Of a stretch of 64,000 bases of DNA, positions 36,201 through 48,469 are shown piece by piece (the stretch's first letter is position 1; each line of letters starts with the position of its first letter). The DNA is taken from the NCBI GenBank assembly GCA_025024175.1, contig QCXZ01000086.1:21604245-21668244 (forward strand). Direction: 5' to 3'. The position numbers and the translations under genes are program-made. The notes beneath the pieces are model-generated. The model was not told the origin of the DNA and made no database searches. It was given only the letters and a program-made list of their open reading frames with translations. The stretch comes from Rhyzopertha dominica (lineage: Eukaryota; Arthropoda; Insecta; Coleoptera; Bostrichidae).

Positions 36201-39200
36201 CATAGTTAGCATTTTCGTTTACTGCTAACACTAGTATATGAGTATCCAGCTAAAAGGTGGCTGTCAAGACTGTATGATATATCCCCTTGTGTCATTAGAT
36301 CTTCATTGGAGAAAATTAAATCTTGTAAAGTTGACATCTCTAAATCATGTAGGTTTATTGACAAACTAGTAAAGGTCCCCTTGTGAATATGTTTTTAAAA
36401 ATTCATTAATCACATCATATCTATCGATGTCAGGGACATTTGGCCATGATAACAGTGGTAGGTTAATTCACTAATGTATTTCTCACAAAAAATTGACAAC
36501 CTTGAATATCACTGATTGCATAAAATGCTTGAAATTAATTTCAAAGGATGTTTATATAATGGTGTCACTGCCACACTCCTACCTATACACAAAAACTGAA
36601 TTTGTAGAAAATATAAGAATTGTCAAATAAATAGTGCAAAATCATACCCAAAAAAATTCAAACCTACCGTATTAGTGCCGTCGACGAGATCAGGCTGCCT
36701 GCCGAACTTGAAGTCCTTCTTCCCGGAGAAGACCTCGTAGATGAGCTTACCGTTGAACACGGCAATTTTAGGCCGAAACTTCCGCAACTTCTCCAGCAGT
36801 ATGAGGCTCCCCTCTTTTATTTCCTTGCGTGTGAGATCCGCACTGCCCTTGGTGGCCCTTTGCACCATGTTCGTGAACCCTATGCCGACTTGGAGCAGTT
36901 TATAATCCTCATCAGCAGACATCTGCTGCTGCGTGAGTCCTGAAAGATACAGACACTTCCAGAAGTGGTTACCAGGACCTGCATAATGGTGCCCTTTGTA
37001 AGCGGCGAACAGGCCGGGGTTTATTCCAATCTGGAAAAAAAATTGTGATAGGTAATGTAATTTGAATTAAATTAAATTGAGAAGTTAATGAAGTTGATAT
37101 AGTTTGATGGCACAATTCATTTTATAAGTGTCATAGTGGCAATTGGTTATTTAAGTTCTACAAATGGTTTACCCACTTTTACCAGGGTTTTAACAGCTTA
37201 TTGACTTAGAATAAGAGTAGAAATTAAATCTCCTGCTGGCCTTAGCACCATTAATCACTGTTATACTTTTACTGTATATTTAGCAATTAATTATTAATGT
37301 TTATGCAGCATTTACACTATATTAAACTAGTATACCAAAGTGCCACTCCAAAGTCTGATTTCTTATCAGAGGCTCTTGTTTTGTCAGCATCCTCCCAAGT
37401 CATTACTGGTATCTAGGGCTTGTGGCAACATTCCAAATTAATCAGTATTTTTCTTTGGGAAGTTAAAATGTTCTAGTTTACCTATTTCTTTAGCATCTTT
37501 TAAAAACCTCTAAACAAAACTGTTGAAATACACAGTACATGAAAACAGCTATTTTTGTCTAAAAACAACAGTATTAATAACCACTCTTAATCAGCAATCG
37601 ACATCATAGTTAAAAAGTGTTGGAATGGTAATGTTGCACCCAAAATAGCCTTGTACAAAACATTGTAGCTTGTTTTTCGTGAAAAAAATATAATAATTAA
37701 ATTTCAGACGTAGTTAAGATATTTAAATATAATTTTTAATAAAAGCTGTAAAATAGAAAAAGTAGAAAGTACTAGTCTCAAGTATCGTTTTTGTCCCTAG
37801 ATAAGATCCATGGTTCCAAAAAGATAGGGCATCGGCGTAGTACTATAACATAGTGCGAAAATCATCTTGATTTGGTTTTACCTCACTGATGGATAGGAAG
37901 ATGTTCAATTAATCCTTGGCCACTGAGAAGCATGGATCTTAATCCTTTGGTATTGAATAATATTTTTACAATTTCAAATTAATTACAGCAATATATTGAA
38001 TTTTATCTCACAATTTATAAATTTATACAGCTACGTTCTGTAAATATATTTTGGGTTGTACTTTCAATCTCGTCGGGCTCATTATACTGTGTGAAGCAAC
38101 ACCATTTTGTTTGTTGTAGAAAATAACAGTGAGTATTAAATAAATGTGTATTATTCTATAATGTCTATTTTATGCACAGTGAAAGTTAACATTAAAAAAA
38201 CAGCCTAAGAGCAAGTTTTACCCTCATAATTAATCCAAATGGGACTTTTCATGTACTCATCATATATTTATATTATATAATTTGGTTTGTTTAGAAGTCA
38301 AACACTGCGGAAAAGACAAAATACAGAAAATATGTTTTATTAACCTAGATAACGGTCTTTCTGTTCACCAGGACTGCACAAAATAGAAAAAAACGTGTAC
38401 CTACCAATCCAGTATCTGGTTTTATTATACTTCCTATTTCAGTCGTCAGTCTTGTAATGCTAAAAATCACCACTTATATAAATATAATAAAATGTAGGAT
38501 ACTATATGGCTCGATTGTGTATTACACTAGTCTGGTTTTAAGCTCTATCGAACATCTTAAATTGTCGTTTCCGAACTTCGACTGATTACTAGATTTGAAG
38601 GGGAAAAATAAAATACAGGTTTATTGTAATCACCAGTTTTTGTAATTGCCTACCTATAAAAAATAATCGCATGATTATTTTTTATGTGTTAAAGGCAATA
38701 AAATGAAGAAAACTTTTCAAACAAGCAGTCAAACATTGGAGGTTGTTTATGTTTAATGTATGTAACTATATTTATGGATATTGAGTTCTTTTGACTATCT
38801 ACGAATCAGAGTTGGGTATTTCGTAAATAATTATCAACCTCGTTAAGGTCTGTCATATGGTTTTCAAATATTTGCATAAAAATAGATTAATGTATGCAGT
38901 TGTTTCTTGTTTCAGTTTGCATGGAACACCTATTTGGACCTGAACTTTAAAACTCAAGCTGAAACATTATATAATAAGCTGCCTATGAAATAACTATAAA
39001 ACCATATATTATGGATTTGTTTTAAATGTCTGTTGCACAGTTGCCAATCTTAAAAATATTACACGAACCGGAATAGCGTTTCCGTCCATTTCGAGCCCTG
39101 ATTACATGAAATGCGGAAAAATATATTAGAATTCCTTGTGTCATTTAAAACCTTGTATGATTATTGTGGCCCGCATGTGTACACCAGACAGCGAGGTTGG

Positions 39201-40433
39201 CTACATCTGGCTACATGATGGATATTGCCTTATTCCGCGATTTGTATCCTTTCAAAACCACAATCCTTATGTCGGAAACGTATCCGTGTAAGTGCATCAG
39301 GTTATGTCATTTGATAGTATACGAAATTAATGTTCCGTATTTCTGCGTTGTTTTTTCGCTTTATATATCTTGAATGAAATGATTATTTCATTTTTTTTGC
39401 TTTATATTTGAATGATGTGTTCTTTTATTTCTGTTTCAATTTGGAACTACTTTATGACACGGAGTGCTTTTCCTTATGCCACAGAGTGTCACATGCTCGT
39501 TAAAGTCCGGTCGTCCTACGCGAATGCGTTTTCAAGCAGATTTGGGGGTTTTTTTTTCTACGCGTAATTGAGGCGTTTAGGCCGTGTTTTTTGTGTGCCT
39601 AGTTACCAACTTTTTTTATCTATTTTTGTTTTGTATTAGAAAAACTAACATACGTGAATTTCCTGCAAATTCTGAATGTGTCCTGCTAAAGCAACCCTAT
39701 ATATACACAACAAATTCCCTAAACACTTACTATAATTATGTCTAGGTTTGTAGTGAGGTGATCGGGTAGGGTGCGTTTTGAGACTTCTTCTTCAGGCATT
39801 CCATTAAACCTATCATGTTTCTTTCGCTCTTTTATAGGCCTGGGTATGCCACCATTCATCTCCTGTCCGAACTCCGGCCTGGAAACCAAGAGAATATAAA
39901 AATGCCGTACCGTATAGGTTTTAAAACTGTGCTTACTGGTCGGATTTGATTTTCTTCTTACGGCCACGTTTCTTAGGCCCCGGCAGCATTTGGTTTAAAC
40001 TTGGCACTGGATTCATGAGACCATGATGTTGCTGGGCCGATGGCATCATCGGCAGGGGATCATCGTCAATGAAACTGTACGGATCCTCCATTTTCTCGCA
40101 TTTGACTTCGTGGTTGGCGGTGGCAGTGTTGGACAGCAGCATATCGGCTGCCGTTTCGTACCCATCATCCTGAGGTTCTAATTTCATGTTGCTACAAGCA
40201 CAAAATCAAGTGTAAACCGACGACGAGATAAATTTGTTTACACTGACGGTCACGCTGGGCGGTACTTACAGTTTGTATTTATTCGAAAAGTTCACGGGGT
40301 GGTTGTAATTCTCGTAGGAGATGGGCCCGGGTGGCATACCGGCGACACCTGAGTCTGTCGTGCCGCCACCGCCCGCCTCCATACTGGCACCGAGCAGTGT
40401 GGACGATTCCCGGAATAGCGTTGCCACCTGCAT
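33276..40433 (-). CDS. TDG: G/T mismatch-specific thymine DNA glycosylase, 5 exons
   Basis: Exons in order are 40433-40270, 40191-39937, 39878-39731, 37030-36668 and 34460-33276; they give 704 residues in frame. TDG removes thymine or uracil opposite guanine (and oxidised 5-methylcytosine in vertebrates) in the nucleus. The catalytic core spans about residues 165-350. It includes GINPG with the catalytic Asn at 193, [34 protein letters not shown], and [10 protein letters not shown], the helix-capping loop. Three basic AT-hook-like motifs are present: [10 protein letters not shown] at about 129-138, RGRPKK at 403-408 and RGRPKK at 440-445. The remaining C-terminal 250 residues are Pro/Ser/Tyr/Gln-rich and disordered. 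The start is the first in-frame ATG of the GC-rich first exon; an upstream non-coding exon is possible. The fourth intron carries a LINE remnant. Confidence 0.93.
35040..36550 (-). pseudogene. Non-LTR retrotransposon (LINE) remnant in a TDG intron
   Basis: On the minus strand an endonuclease tail ([29 protein letters not shown]) near 36300 is followed by reverse-transcriptase segments. These are NTSPGVDG with RRWKEAIV near 35700, then [14 protein letters not shown] and [15 protein letters not shown] in an intact 106-residue frame at 35339-35659. Downstream comes a decayed YxDD-side region with a motif like [12 protein letters not shown] near 35150. Stops and frameshifts interrupt it throughout. 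The order endonuclease-RT fits jockey/CR1-type elements. It lies in the same orientation as TDG. Confidence 0.8.
37031..39432. other. TDG intron, no gene seen
   Basis: About 2.4 kb of AT-rich intron between the second-half glycosylase exon (36668-37030) and the exon at 39731-39878. No recognisable coding segment was found in it apart from the repeat listed next. Confidence 0.5.
39433..39600 (+). repeat. Half-copy of the foldback family (copy 3)
   Basis: TTTCAATTTGGAACTAC through GGCGTTTAGGCCGTG matches one arm of the elements at 10977 and 31352. Both the GGTAATTATTTAC terminus and the opposite arm are missing. It lies in a TDG intron. Confidence 0.75.
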
Positions 40434-41744
40434 CGGAGCTGTGGCCTTCGTCGGCCCTGGCGGGCCTCGAGATGCTCGGATAACGTGAATCGGCACGCAC
40501 AATTACATGTAGGCCCGTTTGTTACACCATAAAAACCCAACAACAACCTCACCCTTTAAAAATAGTCCCCACTCTGTGATTGGTTCAACGAACGTTTCGC
40601 AAAAATCAATAGGATGTTATCGGCCTGTATTTTTGAGAATGGCCTGCTGCTGGGGGAAGAGCTCATTTGTCGATGTCTCCGCCGGCGTCGCTTCTTTCTT
40701 TGACGCCGGGCGACGTCGTTTTTGCACTGGCGCTGCCTATTAAAAATGTATGCAACTAAAAAAAGCGACGGCATCTCCACTGTTGGTCGTCAGGTGGCGC
40801 GCACCATATGACAGATGTATTGGTGGCGCTGTTCGCCAACGGTGTTGCAGGTTTGCTGTTTTTACCTATAATAATAAAACATCGGCGCATAAACTGCTCT
40901 GTCCGCTATAAAAACATAAAATCCTCTTCAAAAGCGCAATGGTCTGTTGTAGGCCATAAAGCCTCCAAATTGTACTTCGTGCAGTAAACGAAATCATCCC
41001 TTTTTGGAAGTTAACCGCTGCGGTTTTGAAGAGGATTTTGCAGTTTTATGGAGGACAGAATAGTTTAATATGTAGCAGTGGATTTCTAGATTTGCTTCAA
41101 CTAGGTTATTTAATCGGTTATTATCGTCTTAAATATCAAAATAAAAAATAATCGATTACTTTGATGAATCCCAAAATCGAGTGACAGTATGTATTATTCT
41201 ATTATTAAAAAATTGTTTCTATTTTTTTAGTCAATTGATTATCTGGAAATCGGTTCAATTGATGGTTATTACCAAAATTCATATTAATAAAAGGAATAAT
41301 ATGAACCACCCGTTGTTTAAACTTATTAAGCTGAAACTACGCGTACAAGATGATTGGTACCTACTTGTTTCATGAAAAGTTCATCAACGCTTTATTATGC
41401 CACTGATAAACGATGGATTATCCTCATTAAAGGTAAAATTGGGGTTACTTTACCTACAAACTTAAAATGTTAAGTACTAGCTGTATTCGGAGGTCCTGTA
41501 GGTTTTGTACAGTGTAGTTAACTTACGAGTTGTTGGCAACACTGTTCGCCAATTATTTTGACAGATTGCCAAATTCAGTGAAAATAAAAGACAAATTGCA
41601 TTCTCCATTGTTACCTATTTACAATTATTTACATGGTTACGTGCTGAGACGAACCGGACACATGCTGATTACATCGCCAGGAGGCAGAGACTGTGGACGT
41701 TGCTCAAGATGCAATTATGATATAAACGCGTGACAGTTTTAACC
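40434..41744. other. Divergent promoter region of TDG and RNF11
   Basis: Starts of TDG (-) and RNF11 (+) are 1.3 kb apart and face away from each other. The TDG side (40434-40760) is GC-rich with CpGs; the rest is AT-rich. No TATA box was found. Frames on both strands here carry no recognisable domain. Confidence 0.45.
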
Positions 41745-42243
41745 ATGGGTAATTGCTTGAAAAGGTCAACAACAGATGACATCTCGTTGCTCAGGGGCAG
41801 CGACAGCGTCAGGGAATCGTCCTCAGATCAGCTGGGTATCGCTTCTTACCAGGTAAGTTACCTCACAGCCAAAAACCGACACACCACTAATGTTCGTCTT
41901 GCAGGAAACGTTACCCATTCAAGCCACATCCCCCGTGTACCACCCTTCTCCCAGTGTGACCCGCTCCGTTGCCCAGCTGACGGAGGAAGAACAAGTTAAG
42001 ATAGCCAAACGCATTGGCTTGATACAGCATCTTCCGTCTGGCACGTATGACGGCTGCAAGAAGGCACGCGAGTGTGTCATCTGCATGATCGAGTTCGTCG
42101 TAGGTGATTCGGTACGTTACCTGCCGTGCATGCACACGTACCACATGGCCTGCATTGACGACTGGTTGATGCGCAGTCTTACGTGCCCCAGCTGCCTGGA
42201 GCCAGTTGACGCAGCGCTCTTAACCAGCTACGAAACCAACTGA
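41745..42243 (+). CDS. RNF11: RING finger protein 11, 2 exons
   Basis: Exons 41745-41852 and 41905-42243 give 148 residues (human RNF11 has 154). The N-terminus MGNCLKRSTTDDISLL is the family signature, with Gly2 and Cys4 as likely myristoylation and palmitoylation sites for endosomal membrane binding. The RING-H2 domain is at about 92-133 (CVICMIEF, CMHTYHMACIDDWL, CPSC), and the end VDAALLTSYETN is strongly conserved. RNF11 is an adaptor-type E3 that works with Nedd4-family ligases and with A20 in vertebrates. The PPxY motif that binds WW domains in vertebrate RNF11 is missing; the corresponding stretch reads GIASYQETLPIQ around the exon junction. The ATG at 41745 was chosen over an upstream GTG because of the myristoylation signal. 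Confidence 0.95.
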
Positions 42244-43439
42244 CGGCTAGTGCCTTAAAATTAGTGAAACACTGTGATCTGAACTGTCTTTATAAAAAAA
42301 AAAATGGGCGTGCATGGCGTGTGGCTGTGATCGGTAGATAGGGAGCCTTTAGTCAGTTGGATGGGGTGTAACATTCCTTTTTCGTGGGGTACGTCCGCAT
42401 ATCCGCATGTGTTACTTTAGCGAGTCCGCTTATACGCGCCCCTACAATAAAACACATTATAGATGCCTTGCTTCGTAGGTCAGTTTTGGACCGTCTTTTT
42501 TTTAACTGTCCCATCATGTTAGGCATTATTTCAGTCATTTAAATGTTGTATACACTTAGTATTTCCTTTGAAGAATATTTTATGAATAATAAATGATTTG
42601 AAATAGCAAATCTGCGTTGTTATGTAATTGTTTTCGCACACAAAAGAGAGTCAGTGATTCTACGGATCGTTTACCAAACAATTTAATCACACCTAGGTCA
42701 TTTAACTGCTTTTTTTTAACATTTATTATTAGAACAAGATAGTATTTCGCAAAACAAGGAATGCTCTTCCATTTGGTGCCTTGAAATATCAAAGCTTAAA
42801 CTGAGCCACATCTAATCCTTCCTGTTCCAAAAATATTTCTTCCATTAAAGGTAACGTCACTTTGGAATTTTAAACAGCTGCCCTCACTTTAACAGATAAA
42901 CAATATCCAAAAACAGGTTATTAATTAAACATGATTAAACCGCTTTTGGTAAACATAAACATTATTCTGTTTGCCACATCACACTTTTTGACATAGGTAC
43001 CAAGGTAGGTTAGGCTCAAAATCAACCAATCACATTTGAATACAGAATGCAGTGATGTTAAAATTACTTCACAATATGTAATTATGTTATTGTAATTAAT
43101 TACAATTACAGGCTTCGATGTAATAATTTCAAATAATCAATTACATCTACTCTTTGGATAGGGTCAGATAGAATGTTGGAAAAGTTTTAAAACAATAATG
43201 TTACTCGTACCCCCATTCATACCTAGTTTTTATTTTTTATTAAATTTGACAAAATTCAAAAACTTACATCTAATTGAGTCAAATGAATTATCAGCATAGA
43301 CATGCATTTTAATTATGTACAAACTTCCAACTCTAGTAACTAATAATCTAACTGACATTACATATTAAGTTTATTGATGTAGATTACTAACCACAGTTAT
43401 GTCTTAAAAAACAATAGTTTCATCTAGGTTTAAAAATTT
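42244..43439. other. No gene recognised
   Basis: RNF11 3' flank, then AT-rich sequence including stretches of alternating AATTACAATTG-type sequence around 43075-43150. No open frame with recognisable similarity. Confidence 0.4.
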
Positions 43440-44110
43440 GCTGAGGGTAATATTACATTATATTTTTGAANATCTTAAATATTGCAGGATAGTCTAACAG
43501 ATAGTAATTTTTTGCTTTCTGATAAACTAAAAATCCTGTATGTGAAGTATTTTTGCTGATATCGTCTTGCTCTGGTATATCCACATAATCAAAAATTTGA
43601 CAGTATATATTCGTATTATCTCTTGAAGGCAAAATGCAAGTGTTCTTGGACTTCACCCATGACGAGTTCTGTAACTGCAATATAATTTTCTTTATCTTTG
43701 TCAGAATGAATGCAGTTAAGTTAAAACTGCGGTAAGGAATAAGTTGCCTAAATTTTTAAATTTTTAATATTTGTTATAATTGAATCCCAGATGTTTAATT
43801 AAAATTAGTTGGCAAAGCATATCCCACATATAACTGCCTTTTTCCTGAAGAGTGTCCATAGCAGTAGCCTATGGTTTGTTTCATAACTATTAAATATTCT
43901 TGGAAAAAATCTAATTTAGCCGATTTAAGTTTAGTTGCTTTGAATGCACTCCAAATCGAATCCAAGTGTTCCTTTTTGAGGGAGGATAGTCGAAACAGTC
44001 AAAATGTGAATTCCACCTTGTAGGGTACGGATACATTCAATTTCTTAGCACAAACTCGTTCTACTTCATCGGAAGCTTTAGTCGATCTACTGACACTAAT
44101 CCAATTTTAT
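43440..44110 (-). pseudogene. Degenerate hAT-type transposase fragment
   Basis: Reading the minus strand and ignoring frameshifts gives ERVCAKK near 44065, YPTRWNSHFDCF near 44005 and LQEKGSYMWDML near 43840. These resemble the PTRWNS and following region of hAT transposases. Many stops interrupt it. The fragment has no visible terminal repeats or catalytic context. The family call rests on the PTRWNS motif alone. Confidence 0.45.
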
Positions 44111-44579
44111 GTAATATACTTTTGCTTGTGGAAACGGTCTTTTCAATATCTACTTGCCTACTGGTTTGCAATCGGATTGAAAACATTAAAAATAGTTTTA
44201 TCGAATGTAATTATTGCGAAAATGTAATTGTAATTGTAACAAAATGGGTAAATCAATTACAAATGAATTACAATTGTAGAGCAATTAATTAATTATTACT
44301 TCAATTACAACGAAATTAATTCACTTACTTGACAATCCTGACAGAATGTTAGTGCCATTGCTATCAACCTACAGAAAAGTACCCGGAGTCTAAAACTAAG
44401 TATTGTATATCCAGCAGTATTTAATTATTTTAACTGGACAAATTGTCACATTTGTTTCTTTCTGCTCATTTGACTCATTTCTACTTGTACTTTTCAAAAA
44501 ATTAAACGTGCTTGCATGATCAATTCGTGTTTCACAAATTTGTAATGTCGTATATAGCGATTAGGTTAAAATTACGCTG

Positions 44580-46000
44580 TATGCTGTATATAATTTATTT
44601 CTGATAGATTTCATTATATTTATTGTTTACTGTAGTTGTTTGATGGCAACTTTATAATGGTTCGATGGATTTTCGAAAACTGTATGAAACAATCATTCTG
44701 AATCAATACATAATTGTATAAGCACTGGTTAAAGTAAAGTAACGCCACTGACTATATAATGCATTTCTGAGATATCTCGTTGTATTTATTGTTTACTGCA
44801 GTTGTTTTCATATCAACTTTATAATGGTTCAACGAATTTTCGAAAGTCATATGTCTTCTCATATTTTGAAAACAATATCTTTTGTAAGACGTTTGCGGTT
44901 CGATGAAATTTAATTCGGTGACAAATTTCTCTGCTAACATGCGAATACCATGAAGTTATTGTTTACTGTGTTTCGGTAATTGTTTGATAGCAGTTTTATG
45001 GCAGTTCAACGTATTTAAAAGTCCGTTTTTAATCGCGTGATAATAATTATTGTCGTGCAAAATATTTACCATTGATAAAATTGACAACACTGCTTTTGGC
45101 GCGCTTTTTCAAACATATCAAACGAAACAACACATTTCAAACAGCGCAAATAGTAATTAGTAATCATCTAATACGATTACATGATTTTTTTATCGTCAGA
45201 CATGAACTAAATTCTTCGATAAATTCCTGAATTAAACTGATTACATAATACACTTCTGGTCTATCCTATGGTGTTATTTGCTGTCTGTCTACGACTGTTT
45301 GATATATACAAAGTATTTCCGTGATAGCGATTTTATAGACATTCAACTAGTTATCGGAAGTTGTTTTTTCTCTTCGTTTAATTACGAGATATGGAATGTC
45401 GTTTTGGATTTTGGTTTTAGAAACAAGTGTGAAAAGCGACACTGCCAAATCTTGAGCAATACATATTCATATTGCTCCTTGTACCTAATTAAGGAAATCT
45501 TAGATTTTGTATGTAACAGTTCTGATGCATTCCATCGTATTTATTATTTAATATGTTTTTGCAATTCTTCGATAGCAGCTTTATAACGGTTCAACGTATT
45601 TTCAAAGTCGTTGTTCCTAATCGTGTGATAAGTATATATTGCTGTGTACCATATTTACCAACGAAAAATTTTACAGCAGCGCGCAAATTTGTGAGTTTGG
45701 AACTGGAAATTGCATAATCTTTTCTTCGCGTTTCGTAAGCTACATTCAAGTAACGCTTCTGATTATATCAGGCATTTCTGGTTTATACCATCATATTTAT
45801 TGCTTAGTGGAGTTTGACATGAAATTANTTTCAGGTCAAATTTTTTTTCAATGCCGTTTCGAACAATGGCAATACCTGCAGCGATGTTTCATAAGCAAAT
45901 GGGATTATCAGTTGTTTATAGCTGTAATGGATGGTGTTATTATAAATAAAGTTTTGTATATTCTGATACCACGGGCGAAGTACATCTCGAGGGAGATTCC
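44580..46000. repeat. Diverged tandem repeat array
   Basis: A unit resembling CATTTATTGTTTACTG, then TAGTTGTTTGATAGCA, then ACTTTATAATGGTTCAACG and ATTTTCGAAAGTC recurs at about 44622, 44787, 44957, 45280, 45540 and (weakly) 45790. The first three are spaced 165-170 bases apart; later ones are further apart or decayed. Short frames across it differ from copy to copy and are not conserved as protein. Confidence 0.55.
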
Positions 46001-47019
46001 CTGCATTACCGACTCGTCGAAATGCGGCATAAACAATATCGAGAATTATTTACAAGGCAAAAAAGGACGGGCCAAAGTGTAAATAGCACAGATTCTTCGG
46101 CGTATAGTAAACTAACGCTACTTAGTAAATACACGCGCNCGATTTAATAAATATTCCTGTTTACAACTTGTAAATCTGTAAATAGCAGATAAGTGGTAAT
46201 CGTTGGGTGAGCGGGGGCTTTGAAGTGAATTTTCGACCGGTTGCACGTAAAGTCCTAAATGTTTACCCTTGACTTTTTCCTGGCCGTTGATAAGGGCGGA
46301 GCATAGGTCCGGGATCGAAACCTATGATTCAGATTGCTCGCCACCCGCACTAGATTATCGCGCAAAAAGGACCAAATATGTCGGCCAGCGTGATAATTTC
46401 GACGAAACAAACACACGTTCGGCACATGACCGTGCGCTTTTGCGTCTCACACGCTTTTTTAGCAAAGTTTTGCAAGCGCGGTTAACGTTCTGGTTGCTAA
46501 ACCGCCATAAAGACGCGCCGGCCGATTTACCACTAATTACAAAGCAGAATTAGCTAATCGTAAATTTAGGTACATGTCGCGTTATCAACGATACGCTTGA
46601 TCTGCCTGACCAAGGCAGTCTTTCTCGAATCTGAACCTCCACAATCTGCGTTTTTTTTTTCGAAATTCACGGCGTTATCACTCGACGCGGAACTAATTAG
46701 ACCGGGAAAAAACAGCACCCGGGAATGTGGTCGGGGACTGAAAATTAGGTCAAAGAATTCGTCGAATTGGAGCCATCTGAGGCGGAAAAATCTCGTACGG
46801 ACAGGTGACGCCGTCGCACCATCCCCACGTGCACCAGGGCTCAAGCTATACGAAAAAAACCAATCTCTCAGCTCGGTTTCTGATACCCAGATACAGGTTC
46901 AAGGTCCATTTCTATCATCCGTTACAGAAATGCTATGGAGTGGGGTACCGAACGACACGTTACAGTTTAGTCCGCGACCATCTTTGGCATTTATAAACAA
47001 CGCACGAAGGAACGCGCTC
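46001..47019. other. Upstream region of the TGF-beta ligand gene
   Basis: Becomes GC-richer from about 46250. The frame of the first ligand exon stays open upstream to 46597, with another in-frame ATG at 46930, but the signal peptide follows the ATG at 47020. Probably promoter and 5' untranslated sequence. No TATA box was identified. Confidence 0.4.
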
Positions 47020-48441
47020 ATGGATTTTTACACGATGAAGATGCTGCTGCTGCTGGCTGCCATGGCGACGACGACTACGGCCAAGCCGGGCTACCGCCAC
47101 CTGAGATCCGTTTTGGGCGCCGTCTTCGACAGCAGGCCTCCCGGGGCCGCGCAGTCGGCGGAGACGGTCACTGGGGCCGCCGTCTGCACTGGCTGTTCGA
47201 AGAAGATCACCGTCGTCGACGAAGAGAGGAACTACGTGCCCGGAAGTTCCGGCTACACGATCACGGAAGAGGAATTCACCGCACTGAGAATCGAGTACAT
47301 CAAGAACCAGATACTCAGGAAGTTGAGGCTGAAGAAGAAGCCGAAAATATCGATGGCTCACATTCCAAAGGCGGTGTCCGAGAACGAAGCGCTTCTGCCT
47401 AAACCCTACGAGGATTTCGTCGAAACCAGATACGTGGACGACTTCTACGGAAGGACGACGCAAGCCATAGTCTTCCCCTACGAAGGTAAGGTGGAGTTCT
47501 TGAAGAAACTACTCGAACTGACCGATTTCTTTGTGTAGACGACGCGAGATGCGACAAAAAGAGAAGTTTTCCTTCCGCTTGTCTGCCTTTTCAACTACCC
47601 AACGACATCCACGCAGCCGACGTGAGCACTGCGGAGCTGTGGTTCCACAAAGGCGCGGATCCACTGGATGACCACAATCAAACGTTCGTGATTTCGGAAG
47701 TCGCCCATTGGGATTCGAACAAGAGCTTTAAAAAGATCAAACCGATCGCCATCCAAGAGACCGACTTATCTGGTAAGTTCCTCTTCTAAAAATGTATACG
47801 AGAGTTTCTAACACCTTCCTACAGAAGGTTGGTTGAAAGTCGACGTGGCCTACGTCATCAAGAACTGGCTGGAGTATCAAGACACTCTGACTCACGCCAT
47901 CAACGTGGCTTGTAAAACCTGCGGGATGGACCCAAACGCCTCCCCGATATCGTTCAAGAACGCCTATAAGCCATTCCTTGTGATTTACACTCATTCCCAA
48001 GGAAGGCGGTCGACAAATCGTCGCCAGCAGCGAGCAGTTGACTGTTCCCCGGGTGTCAAAGAGTGCTGCAGGGAAAGCATCTACATCTCCTTCGCTGAAA
48101 TCGGCTGGGACGATTGGATATTGGAACCTGCGGGCTACAATGCGTATTTCTGCAAGGGATCTTGTACCGCCGCCGCTTCTTTGACGCTAAGCGCCAGCCA
48201 GCACAACAACATCCTCCAGGTTCGTTCTTTACCCCCGTTCACCGCCGATAGTTGCTAACTTCATTTTTTCCAACAGAAATTCTTCAAAACGGACAGGCCC
48301 AAAGAAGCGAGGCTCGAATATACCCCGTGCTGCGCTCCTACGCAGTACCAACCTCTTCAGCTGCTGCTGGTCGAAAACAATAAAACGATAACGACAAAAA
48401 TACTGTCGAACATGATAGCAGATTCTTGCGGGTGCATGTGA
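47020..48441 (+). CDS. Activin/inhibin-beta type TGF-beta ligand (dawdle-like), 4 exons
   Basis: Exons 47020-47485, 47539-47772, 47825-48219 and 48277-48441 give 419 residues. A signal peptide (MKMLLLLAAMATTTTA) precedes a prodomain with CTGCSKK near its start and a second Cys pair (ACKTCG). A basic RRQQR sequence marks the likely furin cleavage site. The mature part has nine cysteines in the activin pattern: VDCSPGVKECCRESIYISF, IGWDDWILEP, GYNAYFCKGSC, TPCCAPTQYQPLQLL and the terminal CGCM. The extra N-terminal Cys pair separates activin-type ligands from BMPs. Such ligands signal through Babo and Smad2 in insects. Dawdle is the closest by motif memory, but Activin-beta cannot be excluded. 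AATAAA is at 48464. Confidence 0.9.
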
Positions 48442-48463
48442 AGCCTGTGTGGGTGGACTGTTA

Positions 48464-48469
48464 AATAAA
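48464..48469 (+). promoter_or_regulatory. Poly(A) signal of the TGF-beta ligand gene
   Basis: AATAAA only 23 bases after the stop codon, implying a short 3' untranslated region; a longer one using a later site is possible. Confidence 0.5.

Noticed and set aside
40266..40502. TDG frame extended upstream to 40502
   Set aside because: The codon there is TTG, not ATG; the first in-frame ATG is at 40433.
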